From contig SFNY01000006.1 in NCBI GenBank assembly GCA_004554085.1, positions 1 to 61,119 on the forward strand: a stretch of 61,119 nucleotides of DNA. Reading direction: 5' to 3'. The notes beneath the pieces were generated by a model. The model was not told the origin of the DNA. It searched no databases and saw only the letters and a program-made list of their open reading frames with translations. Shown piece by piece: positions 14,789 through 22,738 of this stretch. Both the position numbers and the translations under genes were made by a program. The DNA is from Clostridiales bacterium. Its GTDB lineage: Bacteria; Bacillota; Clostridia; Christensenellales; Aristaeellaceae. How positions within the stretch are numbered: position 1 is the first letter of the stretch; each line of letters opens with the position of its first letter.

Positions 14789-16168
14789 TTAGAACTCCAG
14801 CTTCTTCTCCAGCCAGGAAACCAGCTCCGCAACGGGAACGATCTCCTGCTGCATGGTGTCGCGGTCACGCACGGTGACGTTGCCGGTGGTCTCGGTGTCG
14901 AAGTCCACGCAGATGCAGTACGGCGTGCCGATCTCGTCCTGACGGCGATAGCGCTTGCCGATGGAGCCGGTCTCGTCGTAGTCGCAGCGGAACTTCTTGC
15001 ACAGCTGCTGGTACAGGGCCTTGGCCTGGTCGCCCAGCTTGTTCTTCTGAAGCGGCATCACGGCCACCTTGAAGGGAGCCAGCGCCGGATGCAGGTGCAG
15101 CACGGTGCGCACGTCGCCGCCCTCCAGCTCCTCCTCGTCGTAGGCGTCGCAGAGGAAGGCCAGAACCAGACGGTCCACGCCCACGGAGGGCTCGATGCAG
15201 TACGGGATGAACTTCTCGTTCGTCACCGGATCGAGGTACTCCAGGTTCTTGCCGGAGTGCTCGGTGTGCTGGGTCAGGTCGTAGTCGGTGCGGTCCGCCA
15301 CGCCCCACAGCTCGCCCCAGCCGAAGGGGAACAGGTATTCAAAGTCGGTGGTCGCCTTGGAATAGAAGGCCAGCTTGTCCTTCTCATGGTCGCGCAGGCG
15401 CAGGTTCTCCTCCTTCATGCCAAGAGACAGCAGCCAGTCACGGCAGAAGGCGCGCCAGTAGTCGAACCACTCCAGATCCTCGCCGGGCTTGCAGAAGAAC
15501 TCCAGCTCCATCTGCTCGAACTCGCGCACGCGGAAGATGAAGTTGCCGGGGGTGATCTCGTTGCGGAAGGACTTGCCGATCTGGCAGATGCCGGCCGGCA
15601 GCTTCTTGCGGGTGGTGCGCATGGCGTTGAGGAAGTTGACGAAGATACCCTGCGCGGTCTCGGGGCGCAGATAGATCTCCGCCGCGGAGTCCTCGTTCAC
15701 GCCCTGATGGGTCTTGAACATCAGGTTGAACTGGCGGATGCCGGTGAAATCCTTCTTGCCGCAGACGGGGCAGACGATGTCATGCTCGGCGATGTAGCTC
15801 TCCAGCTCGGCGTTGGTCCAGCCGTCGCCGGTCTCAGCGCCCTTGGTGAAGTCCTCGATGAGCTTGTCGGCGCGGAAGCGGGCCTTGCAGGCCTTGCAGT
15901 CCATCAGCGGATCGTTGAAGCCGCCGACGTGGCCGGAGGCGACCCACACCTCGCGGTTCATCAGAATCGCGCAGTCCAGGCCGGTGTTGTACGGGCTCTC
16001 CTGCACGAACTTCTGCCACCAGGCCTTCTTGATGTTGTTTTTGTACTCCACGCCCAACGGGCCGTAGTCCCAGGTGTTGGCCAGGCCGCCGTAGATCTCG
16101 GAACCGGCGAAGATGAAGCCGCGGTTCTTGCACAGCGCAACCAGTTTGTCCATCGTAAGCTTTGCCAT
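14789..16168 (-). CDS. glyQS: Glycine--tRNA ligase, single-chain type
   Basis: Class II aminoacyl-tRNA synthetase of 459 residues, the homodimeric form found in many Firmicutes rather than the alpha2beta2 form. The start NRGFIFAGSEIYGGLANTWDYGPLG is family-typical (motif 1 region). A zinc-ribbon pair is visible (DCKACKARFRADK and VCPVCGKKDF). Motif 2 is FRNEITPGNFIFRVREFEQME and motif 3 is PSVGVDRLVLAFL. The C-terminal anticodon-binding domain includes VAVMPLQKNKLGDQ and RYRRQDEIGTPYCI. Single gene with its own promoter. No T-box leader is evident. Confidence 0.97.
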   Translation of the reverse strand: MAKLTMDKLVALCKNRGFIFAGSEIYGGLANTWDYGPLGVEYKNNIKKAWWQKFVQESPYNTGLDCAILMNREVWVASGHVGGFNDPLMDCKACKARFRADKLIEDFTKGAETGDGWTNAELESYIAEHDIVCPVCGKKDFTGIRQFNLMFKTHQGVNEDSAAEIYLRPETAQGIFVNFLNAMRTTRKKLPAGICQIGKSFRNEITPGNFIFRVREFEQMELEFFCKPGEDLEWFDYWRAFCRDWLLSLGMKEENLRLRDHEKDKLAFYSKATTDFEYLFPFGWGELWGVADRTDYDLTQHTEHSGKNLEYLDPVTNEKFIPYCIEPSVGVDRLVLAFLCDAYDEEELEGGDVRTVLHLHPALAPFKVAVMPLQKNKLGDQAKALYQQLCKKFRCDYDETGSIGKRYRRQDEIGTPYCICVDFDTETTGNVTVRDRDTMQQEIVPVAELVSWLEKKLEF

Positions 16169-16205
16169 CGCGATTACCCTCTTTTTCCATTATGATGTGC
16201 GTTTC

Positions 16206-16234
16206 ATTGTACCAGATTCGCGCCCGCATTGCAA
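16206..16234 (-). promoter_or_regulatory. Promoter of glyQS
   Basis: Minus strand TTGCAA (16234-16229), 17-bp spacer, TACAAT (16211-16206), about 38 bp before the ATG. The leader is too short for a T-box. Confidence 0.6.
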
Positions 16235-16291
16235 GCAGCGTGTGTTAATTCCTGCAAAACGGGTCGCGATGGCAAGCCGGAGCTTCACGTT

Positions 16292-17176
16292 TTACCTTGC
16301 GCCGCCGTGCAGGTCGATGTGGGTGACCCACCAGCCGGAATTGTTGTCCCCGACCCAGGCGGCATCCTCCAGACCGGCGGGCGGCTCCGTCTCCCAGGCC
16401 GACGGCAGGGCGTATCTTACCGCCACCGGCGCGCCGCCCTCGCAGCGCACGCCTGCGAGACAGGCCGCGTAGCCGCAGCCCTCGGGCATGGGTGCGGAGA
16501 CGTAGGTGAAGCCGTCGTCCGGGGCAGGCTCCACGGCGCGCTGGCGCTCGAACAGATCGCGCAGCGCGGAGACCTCCTCCGGCCAGGGAAGGCTCATGTC
16601 GGCTCCCAGAATTGCAAGCGCAGTCTGCGCCGCAGGTTCCGCCGCTTCGCCGTCCGCCTCGGCCTCCCCCTCCTCCGCTTCAAGCTCCTCCGCTTCCGTC
16701 TCTGGAAGAGGCTCCTCCGCACAGGACTCCTCCGCTTCCTCTTCCGCCGCAGTCCCCCCGGCTTCCTCCTCCGGCGCTCCGTAGAGCGCGCAAACCGCCG
16801 CGCACACCTGCGCCCAGTTCAGCTCCGCGCTGCCGGACACATTGCCGGAGAGCACGATCTCGCAGTCCCCGCGCACCACCGCCACCAGCGCATACTGCTC
16901 CAGCTCCCGTCCGCACAGGTTGCGCGGATCAAAGCTGTGGCTCAGCACCGCCTGGCCCCGGCTGTCGCGCTTGAACTGACCCAGCGCGCAGGCGAAGTAG
17001 CCGCTGCGGTCGCGCCCCACCAGCGCCGCGCGCAGATTCTCCGCCGCCTCCGGCGCCTGAACCACGAAGTACATGCTGCCCATCAGCGTTCTGCGCTCCA
17101 GCCGCACGTGGCCAGAATAGCCCGCCGCATTGCTGCGCAGCAGGATCAGCGCGCGGCGGTAGTCATTTCGCATCAT
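16292..17176 (-). CDS. Hypothetical protein with acidic central linker
   Basis: A 294-residue protein I cannot assign. The N-terminal domain (about 1-145) begins MMRNDYRRALILLRSNAAGY and contains a beta-rich pattern. A Glu/Ala-rich low-complexity linker spans about 150-200. A C-terminal domain ends in GWWVTHIDLHGGAR. No signal peptide or TM segment is visible, so it is probably cytoplasmic. The first ATG has GGGAGGG seven bases upstream. It follows a small gene on the same strand (46-bp gap). Conserved-looking ends with a variable acidic middle suggest a real two-domain protein. Confidence 0.7.
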   Translation of the reverse strand: MMRNDYRRALILLRSNAAGYSGHVRLERRTLMGSMYFVVQAPEAAENLRAALVGRDRSGYFACALGQFKRDSRGQAVLSHSFDPRNLCGRELEQYALVAVVRGDCEIVLSGNVSGSAELNWAQVCAAVCALYGAPEEEAGGTAAEEEAEESCAEEPLPETEAEELEAEEGEAEADGEAAEPAAQTALAILGADMSLPWPEEVSALRDLFERQRAVEPAPDDGFTYVSAPMPEGCGYAACLAGVRCEGGAPVAVRYALPSAWETEPPAGLEDAAWVGDNNSGWWVTHIDLHGGAR

Positions 17177-17222
17177 GATGCAACCCTCCCTTTGGGCCTA
17201 TTCTATGCGCGCGCGCCGCGCT

Positions 17223-17420
17223 TTACCCGTCCAGATGCCGGGAATGCAGGCGATCGTGGCTGCGCATCAGCCGGTCGTAGTTGCCGTGGCGGCTCTGCCA
17301 GGGCGCGCGCTCCAGATTTGCGCGCTCCGCGCCTTGCTCCGGAGCCTCGCTGCGCGCAATCGGCCTCTGCATGCGCTTGTTCTCCCGGGCGCGGCGAATC
17401 AATTCCGTGGGATACGCCAT
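17223..17420 (-). CDS. Small basic hypothetical protein
   Basis: A 65-residue, Arg/His-rich protein starting MAYPTELIRRARENKRMQRP. The ATG at 17420 is chosen because GGAGGGGGAGGG lies just upstream; an ATG 21 bp earlier would overlap that site. It lies 46 bp before the next same-strand gene and may be co-transcribed with it. No domain is recognised. Confidence 0.5.
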   Translation of the reverse strand: MAYPTELIRRARENKRMQRPIARSEAPEQGAERANLERAPWQSRHGNYDRLMRSHDRLHSRHLDG

Positions 17421-17528
17421 GTTTTCCCTCCCCCTCCACAATTTCGCTCCAATTTCAAGAAAATCGTGACTGCATCGTGCGTTTTCCGACCCTGAAGTAA
17501 ATATTTTGGGTTATATTCCACGTTGCCC

Positions 17529-17557
17529 TTGTCAGAAAAACGGAATCTTGGTATAAT
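17529..17557 (+). promoter_or_regulatory. Promoter of the acidic membrane protein gene
   Basis: TTGTCA (17529-17534), 17-bp spacer, TATAAT (17552-17557). Start predicted near 17564, about 50 nt before the ATG at 17613. Confidence 0.8.
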
Positions 17558-17612
17558 AGAAACGTATAGATATACCATGCATTCGTTTGGTACAATGAGA
17601 GGCGGTTACGCT

Positions 17613-19586
17613 ATGAGCAATACCCGAGACAAGGGCCCGGAACTGGATTACTACGAGCTCCGTCGCAGACACGAGCAGTACAAATCCCGCGCGCGCAAGC
17701 CGGTGCAGCCTGCGGAGACTGCGAAGCCGGCGGAGGCTGCCAGGCCGGTTGAACCCACCCCCGCTGAGCCGGTCGAGACGGCGCAGCGCCCGGCGGAGCA
17801 GGCCGATGCGCCCAAGCCCCCGCGCAGGGAGGATCGCGCCCGGCCCGCAGAGGAGTTCGTCCCCGAGGAGGAATTTGACGATTCCGCGGCGATGGACGAG
17901 GAGATCGCTGCGGATGACGAAGCGGAGTTCCCGGAAGAGGAATATGAGAATCCGAACCCCTTTGATTCCTTCATTCGCTTCTTCCATGGCGTGAAGGACA
18001 GCATCTCCGCGCGCCGGAGCGCGAAGCCTGCCGACGAGGAGATCGATCTGGAGGACGCGCCCGACGAGGATGGAGAGCCTGCAGAGGAAGCGCCCGCGAA
18101 GCGCATCTTTGGCCGGAAGCGCCCGGAGCCGGACTTCGACGAGGCCGAATTTGACGATCTGGGCGGCGAAGCCGAGGACATCGACGGCGTGGAGGTGGAC
18201 GGACAGCCCCTGCGCAGCGCGCCCGCGAGGGACAGCGTCGGCTTCGACGATGGATTCGATGATGAAGAATTCGACGATGAGGAGTTTGAGGACGGGGAGC
18301 TTGAGGATGACGCCCCCAAGGGCGGATTCAAGAAGTTCCTGCACCTGTTCGTCACCCGCGTGGACGAGGAGGCGGACGAAGACGAGGACGACGCCGGGCT
18401 CGATTTTGACGACGAGGACGCGCCTGAGCTGAACGAAATTCCGGCGGCACGCCCCGAACCGGCACGGCGGATTCCCCGCGACATCGAAGGAGGACAAGTG
18501 GAAATGGATGATATGAACAAGCCGACGATCGACGCCCTGCAGGAGCAGATGGCAGCGGAGCTTGAGACCAGCGGCATGTCCCGCCGCGAGCGCAGGGAGC
18601 GCGCGATGCGCCTCGCCGCAGAGGAGGCCGCGAAGGCTGCGGCAGCCGCGCCCGCCCCGGAGACCGCTCCCGTGCAGGAGAGCGCGCCCGCGCAGGAGGC
18701 TGTTCCCTCTGTCTTTGAAGAAAAGCCCGCCGCGCAGGAGCTTCGCGAGGAGATCGTGGAGGAGCCCACCCGGGAGTTCAAGCCCGTGTCCATGCGCGAC
18801 GTCGCACCGGCCAGCGATGAAGAGCTCTTCGATCTGGACGAGGACGAGGAGGAAGAGGAAGAGGTCAAAAAGCCCCGCCGCGGTCTTTTCGGCAGAAAGA
18901 AGTCCCGCAAGTACGAGGACGAAGAAGAGGACGAGGACGACGATTACGACGATGACGAGGAGGACGACTACGACGAGGATGACGAGGACGAGGAGGAAGA
19001 CGAGCGTCCCGCCCGCCGCGGTCTGTTTGGTCGCCGCAAGAGCGTCGATGACGAGGACGAAGACGACGAGGATGACGAAGACGATTACGACGACGATGAG
19101 GACGACGATGAGGACGACGAGGACGAGGACGATTACGACGACGACGAGTACGATGAGTACGACGACGATGACGAAGACGAAGATGAGGACGACGAAGACG
19201 AATATGATGAGGACGAGGACGAGCACCGCTCCTTCGGCCATCATGTGGTCGGCGTGCTGAAGTCCATCCTGGGCATCATCATCTTCCTGCTGGTCGTGGT
19301 GATCGTGCTGAACTTCGTGCCCGCCTTCAACGGCGTTGTGGACACGCTCAACGACAAGTTCGGTGATTCCAAGGCCTTCCACTTCATGTTCCCGGGCTAC
19401 ATCGCCCGCCAGACCCTGGAGGTGCATGAGGAGCCTGAAGCTACGACTGAACCCGTCGCCACCATCGAGCCCATCGACGTGACCGACGTGAGTGCCTCCT
19501 CCGTGCTGCCCGACCTCAGTCAGGACGCTGCAGACGGTCAGGCCGCTGCGGACGGCGCGTCCACGGACGCTGCCACCATCGGCTGA
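17613..19586 (+). CDS. Highly acidic single-pass membrane protein, function unknown
   Basis: A 657-residue protein. A short basic head is followed by a Pro/Ala/Glu linker and then a long Asp/Glu-rich region. A basic cassette recurs: KRIFGRKRPE, KPRRGLFGRKKSRK and ARRGLFGRRKS. Residues about 430-545 are almost pure Asp/Glu with occasional Tyr. One TM helix lies at about 551-573 (SILGIIIFLLVVVIVLNFV), followed by an outside tail of about 85 residues. A helical patch near 310-360 (MSRRERRERAMRLAAEEAAK) may be coiled coil. The ATG at 17613 has AGAGGCGG upstream. The topology suggests a cytoplasmic polyanion tethered to the membrane. No enzymatic motif is seen. Confidence 0.75.
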   Translation: MSNTRDKGPELDYYELRRRHEQYKSRARKPVQPAETAKPAEAARPVEPTPAEPVETAQRPAEQADAPKPPRREDRARPAEEFVPEEEFDDSAAMDEEIAADDEAEFPEEEYENPNPFDSFIRFFHGVKDSISARRSAKPADEEIDLEDAPDEDGEPAEEAPAKRIFGRKRPEPDFDEAEFDDLGGEAEDIDGVEVDGQPLRSAPARDSVGFDDGFDDEEFDDEEFEDGELEDDAPKGGFKKFLHLFVTRVDEEADEDEDDAGLDFDDEDAPELNEIPAARPEPARRIPRDIEGGQVEMDDMNKPTIDALQEQMAAELETSGMSRRERRERAMRLAAEEAAKAAAAAPAPETAPVQESAPAQEAVPSVFEEKPAAQELREEIVEEPTREFKPVSMRDVAPASDEELFDLDEDEEEEEEVKKPRRGLFGRKKSRKYEDEEEDEDDDYDDDEEDDYDEDDEDEEEDERPARRGLFGRRKSVDDEDEDDEDDEDDYDDDEDDDEDDEDEDDYDDDEYDEYDDDDEDEDEDDEDEYDEDEDEHRSFGHHVVGVLKSILGIIIFLLVVVIVLNFVPAFNGVVDTLNDKFGDSKAFHFMFPGYIARQTLEVHEEPEATTEPVATIEPIDVTDVSASSVLPDLSQDAADGQAAADGASTDAATIG

Positions 19587-19623
19587 TTTACAAACCTGTC
19601 CCGACCGGTTCCCGGTCGAAACG

Positions 19624-19672
19624 ATCCGGCACCGGAGCGCGGAATTCGTCCGCCATCGATGCCGGATTTTTC
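19624..19672 (+). terminator. Terminator between the acidic protein gene and glpK
   Basis: ATCCGGCA (19624-19631) pairs with TGCCGGAT (19660-19667), with an inner GCGGA/TCCGC stem, followed by TTTTTCTG. It lies only 32 bp before glpK, so it could act as an attenuator if glpK is read from the upstream promoter. Confidence 0.65.
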
Positions 19673-19703
19673 TGTACCTCAATCTGAATACGGAGGTCAA
19701 AGC

Positions 19704-21197
19704 ATGAAATACATCGTCGCATTGGATCAGGGAACCACCAGCTCCCGCGCCGTCGTGTTCGACCAGAGCGCCAACGTAATCGCGTCCCAGAACGTGGAAT
19801 TTCAGCAGATCTACCCCAAGCCGGGCTGGGTGGAGCACCGCCCCCAGGACATCCTGGACAGCCAGCTGCGCGCGCTGAAGATGGCGGTGGAGAAGTCCGG
19901 CGTGGAGGTGCGCGACATCGCCGCCATCGGCATCGCCAACCAGCGCGAGACCACGCTTTTGTGGGAGCGCGCCAGCGGCAAGGCGCTGGGCAACGCCATC
20001 GTATGGCAGTGCCGCCGCACCGCACCGCTGGTGGAGCGCCTGAAGAGCGACGGCCTGGGCAACATGCTGCGCGACCGCACCGGCCTGATCCCCGACGCCT
20101 ACTTCTCCGGCACCAAGCTCCAGTGGATGCTGGACGCCATCCCGGACGCGCGCGCCCGGGCGGAGAGGGGCGAGCTGTGCTTCGGCACCGTGGACAGCTT
20201 TCTGGCCTGGAACCTGACGGCGAACCACGTGCACGTGACCGACGCGACCAACGCCGCCCGCACCATGCTCTACAACATCTACGAACAGAAGTGGGACGAG
20301 ATGCTGCTGCGAATGATGAACATCCCCGCCCAGCTGCTGCCCGAGGTGGTGGATTCCTCCCAGGTGATCGGCATGCTGGACAAGCGCATCCTGGGCCGGG
20401 AGATTCCCATCGCCGCGCTGGCAGGCGACCAGCACGCCGCGCTGTTCGGCCAGGGCTGCTTCGCGCCGGGCATGTGCAAGAATACATACGGAACCGGCTG
20501 CTTCGTGCTGATGAACACCGGCTCCACCCCCGTCAAATCCCAGAACAACCTGATCACCACCATCGGCTGGCGGCTGGACGGCAAGCCCCGCTACGCCCTG
20601 GAGGGCAGCGTGTTCGTGGGCGGCGCGGTGGTGCAGTGGCTGCGGGACGAGATGAAGCTGGTCTCCTCTGCCGCCGAGACCGCAGCCGTTGCCGCGTCCG
20701 CGCCGGACAACGGCAACGTCTACTTCGTGCCCGCCTTCACCGGCCTGGGCGCGCCCTACTGGGATATGTACAGTCGGGGAACCATCGTGGGCCTCACCCG
20801 GGGCACCGGCCGCGCCCACGTGGTGCGCGCCGCGCTGGAGTCCATCGCCTATCAGTCCACCGACGTGATCAACGCCATGTCCAGCGACTCCAGCATGAAG
20901 TCTACCGTGCTGCGGGTGGACGGCGGCGCCAGCGCCAACGATTTCCTGATGCAGTTCCAGGCGGACATCCTGGGCGTGCACGTGCTGCGGCCCAAGACCA
21001 TCGAAACCACCGCCATGGGCGCGGCGATGCTGGCCGGGCGCGCGGTGGGACTCTGGAACGATCGTGAACTGAAGATCCTGCCCCAGCCGGATCGGGAGTT
21101 CCAGCCGAACATGGATGAGGCCGAGCGCAAGCGCCTGCTCCGCCAGTGGACGCGGGCAGTGGAGTGTAGCCGGGGCTGGGCGCGCGAGGACGATTGA
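19704..21197 (+). CDS. glpK: Glycerol kinase
   Basis: FGGY-family kinase of 497 residues (standard length) that converts glycerol to sn-glycerol 3-phosphate. The start MKYIVALDQGTTSSRAVVFD is the family's phosphate-1 motif. QRETTLLWERASGKALGNAIVWQCRRT, the substrate-binding segment DATNAARTMLYNI and the C-terminal FGGY signature region (RGTGRAHVVRAALESIAYQ, LRVDGGASANDFLMQFQAD) are all present. The ATG at 19704 follows GGAGGTCAAAGC. No glycerol facilitator or glpD is nearby. I see no clear promoter of its own. Confidence 0.97.
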   Translation: MKYIVALDQGTTSSRAVVFDQSANVIASQNVEFQQIYPKPGWVEHRPQDILDSQLRALKMAVEKSGVEVRDIAAIGIANQRETTLLWERASGKALGNAIVWQCRRTAPLVERLKSDGLGNMLRDRTGLIPDAYFSGTKLQWMLDAIPDARARAERGELCFGTVDSFLAWNLTANHVHVTDATNAARTMLYNIYEQKWDEMLLRMMNIPAQLLPEVVDSSQVIGMLDKRILGREIPIAALAGDQHAALFGQGCFAPGMCKNTYGTGCFVLMNTGSTPVKSQNNLITTIGWRLDGKPRYALEGSVFVGGAVVQWLRDEMKLVSSAAETAAVAASAPDNGNVYFVPAFTGLGAPYWDMYSRGTIVGLTRGTGRAHVVRAALESIAYQSTDVINAMSSDSSMKSTVLRVDGGASANDFLMQFQADILGVHVLRPKTIETTAMGAAMLAGRAVGLWNDRELKILPQPDREFQPNMDEAERKRLLRQWTRAVECSRGWAREDD

Positions 21198-21322
21198 AGC
21201 CGCCAAACCCGCCGGGCCTTCATTTGCAGGACGCTGAAAAAGCCAGATGGCCGACACAGCAGGCAATACGCGCATCCTTGTGTTTTGATGATTTTCGTTT
21301 GCAGGCTTTGTCAGCAAACTGA

Positions 21323-21374
21323 GGGACGCACCCGTGTACGCGCCGCGTGGCGCGCACGGGCGCGTCCCTTCCTT
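21323..21374. terminator. Bidirectional terminator between glpK and the Cys-rich gene
   Basis: GGGACGCACCCGTG (21323-21336) pairs with a complementary arm ending GCGTCCC (21362-21368), with TTCCTTTG after it. It is strong but the T-run is interrupted. Between glpK and this hairpin (21198-21322) I see no gene. Confidence 0.55.
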
Positions 21375-21385
21375 TGTGTAGCGCG

Positions 21386-21703
21386 CTATCTCACCCAGGG
21401 GCACGGAAGCGGCCTGGGCTTCCTTGCACAGGGATCGCAGTCGCAGTGCAGATGATCGCAGGGCGGTCGATTGGGTCTGCGCACGCAGATGCTCAGATTG
21501 CCGTTGCAGTCCACGCACAGCTCCACATCCGCAAACTCGCCCGGACACGCCGGGTTCTGTATGCGCACGCACTGGCAGTCCTCGCAGGAGGGTGCGGGCC
21601 TCCAGCAGTCGCAATTGCATCTCTTGCCGTCAAAGAGCGGCATGTGCAGGCTGCTCTGCCCGCAGAAGGGCTGCGGGAACAGGGGCGTCTTGCCACACGA
21701 CAT
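21386..21703 (-). CDS. Cysteine-rich small protein
   Basis: A 105-residue protein with 17 Cys (for example CNCDCW, CEDCQC, CVDCNG, CDCDPC), many Pro and no signal peptide. The ATG at 21703 has GGAGGAGG seven bases upstream. The cysteine density and paired spacing suggest metal binding or a disulfide-cross-linked coat-type protein. I do not recognise a family. It stands alone, divergent from yitT. Confidence 0.65.
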   Translation of the reverse strand: MSCGKTPLFPQPFCGQSSLHMPLFDGKRCNCDCWRPAPSCEDCQCVRIQNPACPGEFADVELCVDCNGNLSICVRRPNRPPCDHLHCDCDPCARKPRPLPCPWVR

Positions 21704-21775
21704 ACTTCTTCCTCCTCCCGGCCGATTCCTTCGGCCAGTTCTTACTATGAAAGCCGCCGCAGCTGTGTGCAAAAT

Positions 21776-21804
21776 TTGATGAAGCGCGCGAAATGTGGTA
21801 TAAT
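21776..21804 (+). promoter_or_regulatory. Promoter of yitT
   Basis: TTGATG (21776-21781), 17-bp spacer, TATAAT (21799-21804), about 30 bp before the ATG at 21834. Confidence 0.7.
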
Positions 21805-21833
21805 AAAACCAGTATTGACTCAGGAGGCAACTC

Positions 21834-22679
21834 ATGAAAACAAACGTCCGGGCCGAAATGAAGAACGTCCTGCTGATCCTCGCGGGACTCATCTTCTGTG
21901 CGCTGGGATTCAATCTGTTCCTGATCCCCAACAACATTGCCGCCGGCGGCTTCACCGGCATCGCCCAGCTCATCAACAGCCTCACCGGCTTCCCGGTGGG
22001 CACTGTTGCCCTGGCACTGAACGTGCCGCTGTTTCTGGTCTCCATGAAATCGCTGGGGCTGCGCTTTGGCATCCGTTCGCTGGCGGCAACCATCGGCTTT
22101 TCCCTGCTGCTGGACTACATGCCCCTGCCGGTGATCACCCACGACCTGTGGCTGTCCACGGTCTACGGCGGTCTGGTTTCCGGCCTGGGCTTCGGCCTGA
22201 TCCTGCGCGGCAGCGCCACCACCGGCGGCACCGACATGCTCGCAAGCCTGATTCACCGCCTGATCCCCTCGATCCGCGTCAGCGTGGGCATGTTCATCAT
22301 CGACGGCCTGGTGATCCTGGCCTCCGCCTTCGTCTACGACACCGCTGCAGCCATGTACGCGCTGATCTGCATCCTGATCTCCAACGTAGTGATCGACTTC
22401 GTGCTGGAGGGTCCGAACTCCTCCCACTCCTTCTTCATCATCTCGGACAAGAGCGACGAGATCGCTTCCCGCATCATGCAGGAGCTGGATCGCGGCGTGA
22501 CCGGCCTGGAGGGCATGGGCATGTACAGCCACCAGCACAAGCGGGTGCTGCTGTGCGTGGTCAGCCGCATGGAGACCGTGACGCTGCGGCGCATCGTGTT
22601 CTCCGTGGACTCCAACGCCTTCGTGATCTCCGCCAGGGCCCACGACACCTACGGCGAGGGCTTCAAGGATCACGATTGA
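21834..22679 (+). CDS. YitT family membrane protein (DUF161/DUF2179)
   Basis: A 281-residue protein with about five N-terminal TM segments and a soluble C-terminal DUF2179 domain of about 80 residues. IPNNIAAGGFTGIAQLINSLTG and LRGSATTGGTDMLASLIHR are the family's repeated Gly-rich motifs. MYSHQHKRVLLCVVSRMET is the DUF2179 core. The family is widespread in Firmicutes; its transport substrate is not established. AGGAGGCAACTC precedes the ATG. Confidence 0.93.
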   Translation: MKTNVRAEMKNVLLILAGLIFCALGFNLFLIPNNIAAGGFTGIAQLINSLTGFPVGTVALALNVPLFLVSMKSLGLRFGIRSLAATIGFSLLLDYMPLPVITHDLWLSTVYGGLVSGLGFGLILRGSATTGGTDMLASLIHRLIPSIRVSVGMFIIDGLVILASAFVYDTAAAMYALICILISNVVIDFVLEGPNSSHSFFIISDKSDEIASRIMQELDRGVTGLEGMGMYSHQHKRVLLCVVSRMETVTLRRIVFSVDSNAFVISARAHDTYGEGFKDHD

Positions 22680-22693
22680 TGCTGTATAGATAT

Positions 22694-22732
22694 GCCGCCC
22701 GGACGAATCTCCGTCCGGGTGGCGTTGTTGTA
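22694..22732 (+). terminator. Terminator of yitT
   Basis: GCCGCCCGGACG (22694-22705) pairs with CGTCCGGGTGGC (22712-22723) and is followed by GTTGTTGT. It also separates the convergent giant gene on the other strand. Confidence 0.75.
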
Positions 22733-22738
22733 TTGTGC

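Noticed and set aside
16169..16240. T-box leader before glyQS
   Set aside because: The promoter lies about 40 bp from the ATG, leaving no room for a T-box or its terminator.
18900..19230. Tandem repeat or CRISPR-like array in the GAC/GAG-rich tract
   Set aside because: The repeats are irregular codon-level Asp/Glu runs within an intact frame, without spacers of constant length.
17532..21620. A 1362-codon open frame antisense to the acidic protein gene, glpK and beyond
   Set aside because: It lies opposite two well-supported genes. Its Val/Leu/Ile-rich middle is just the complement of GAC/GAG codons, and it has no domain or ribosome site.
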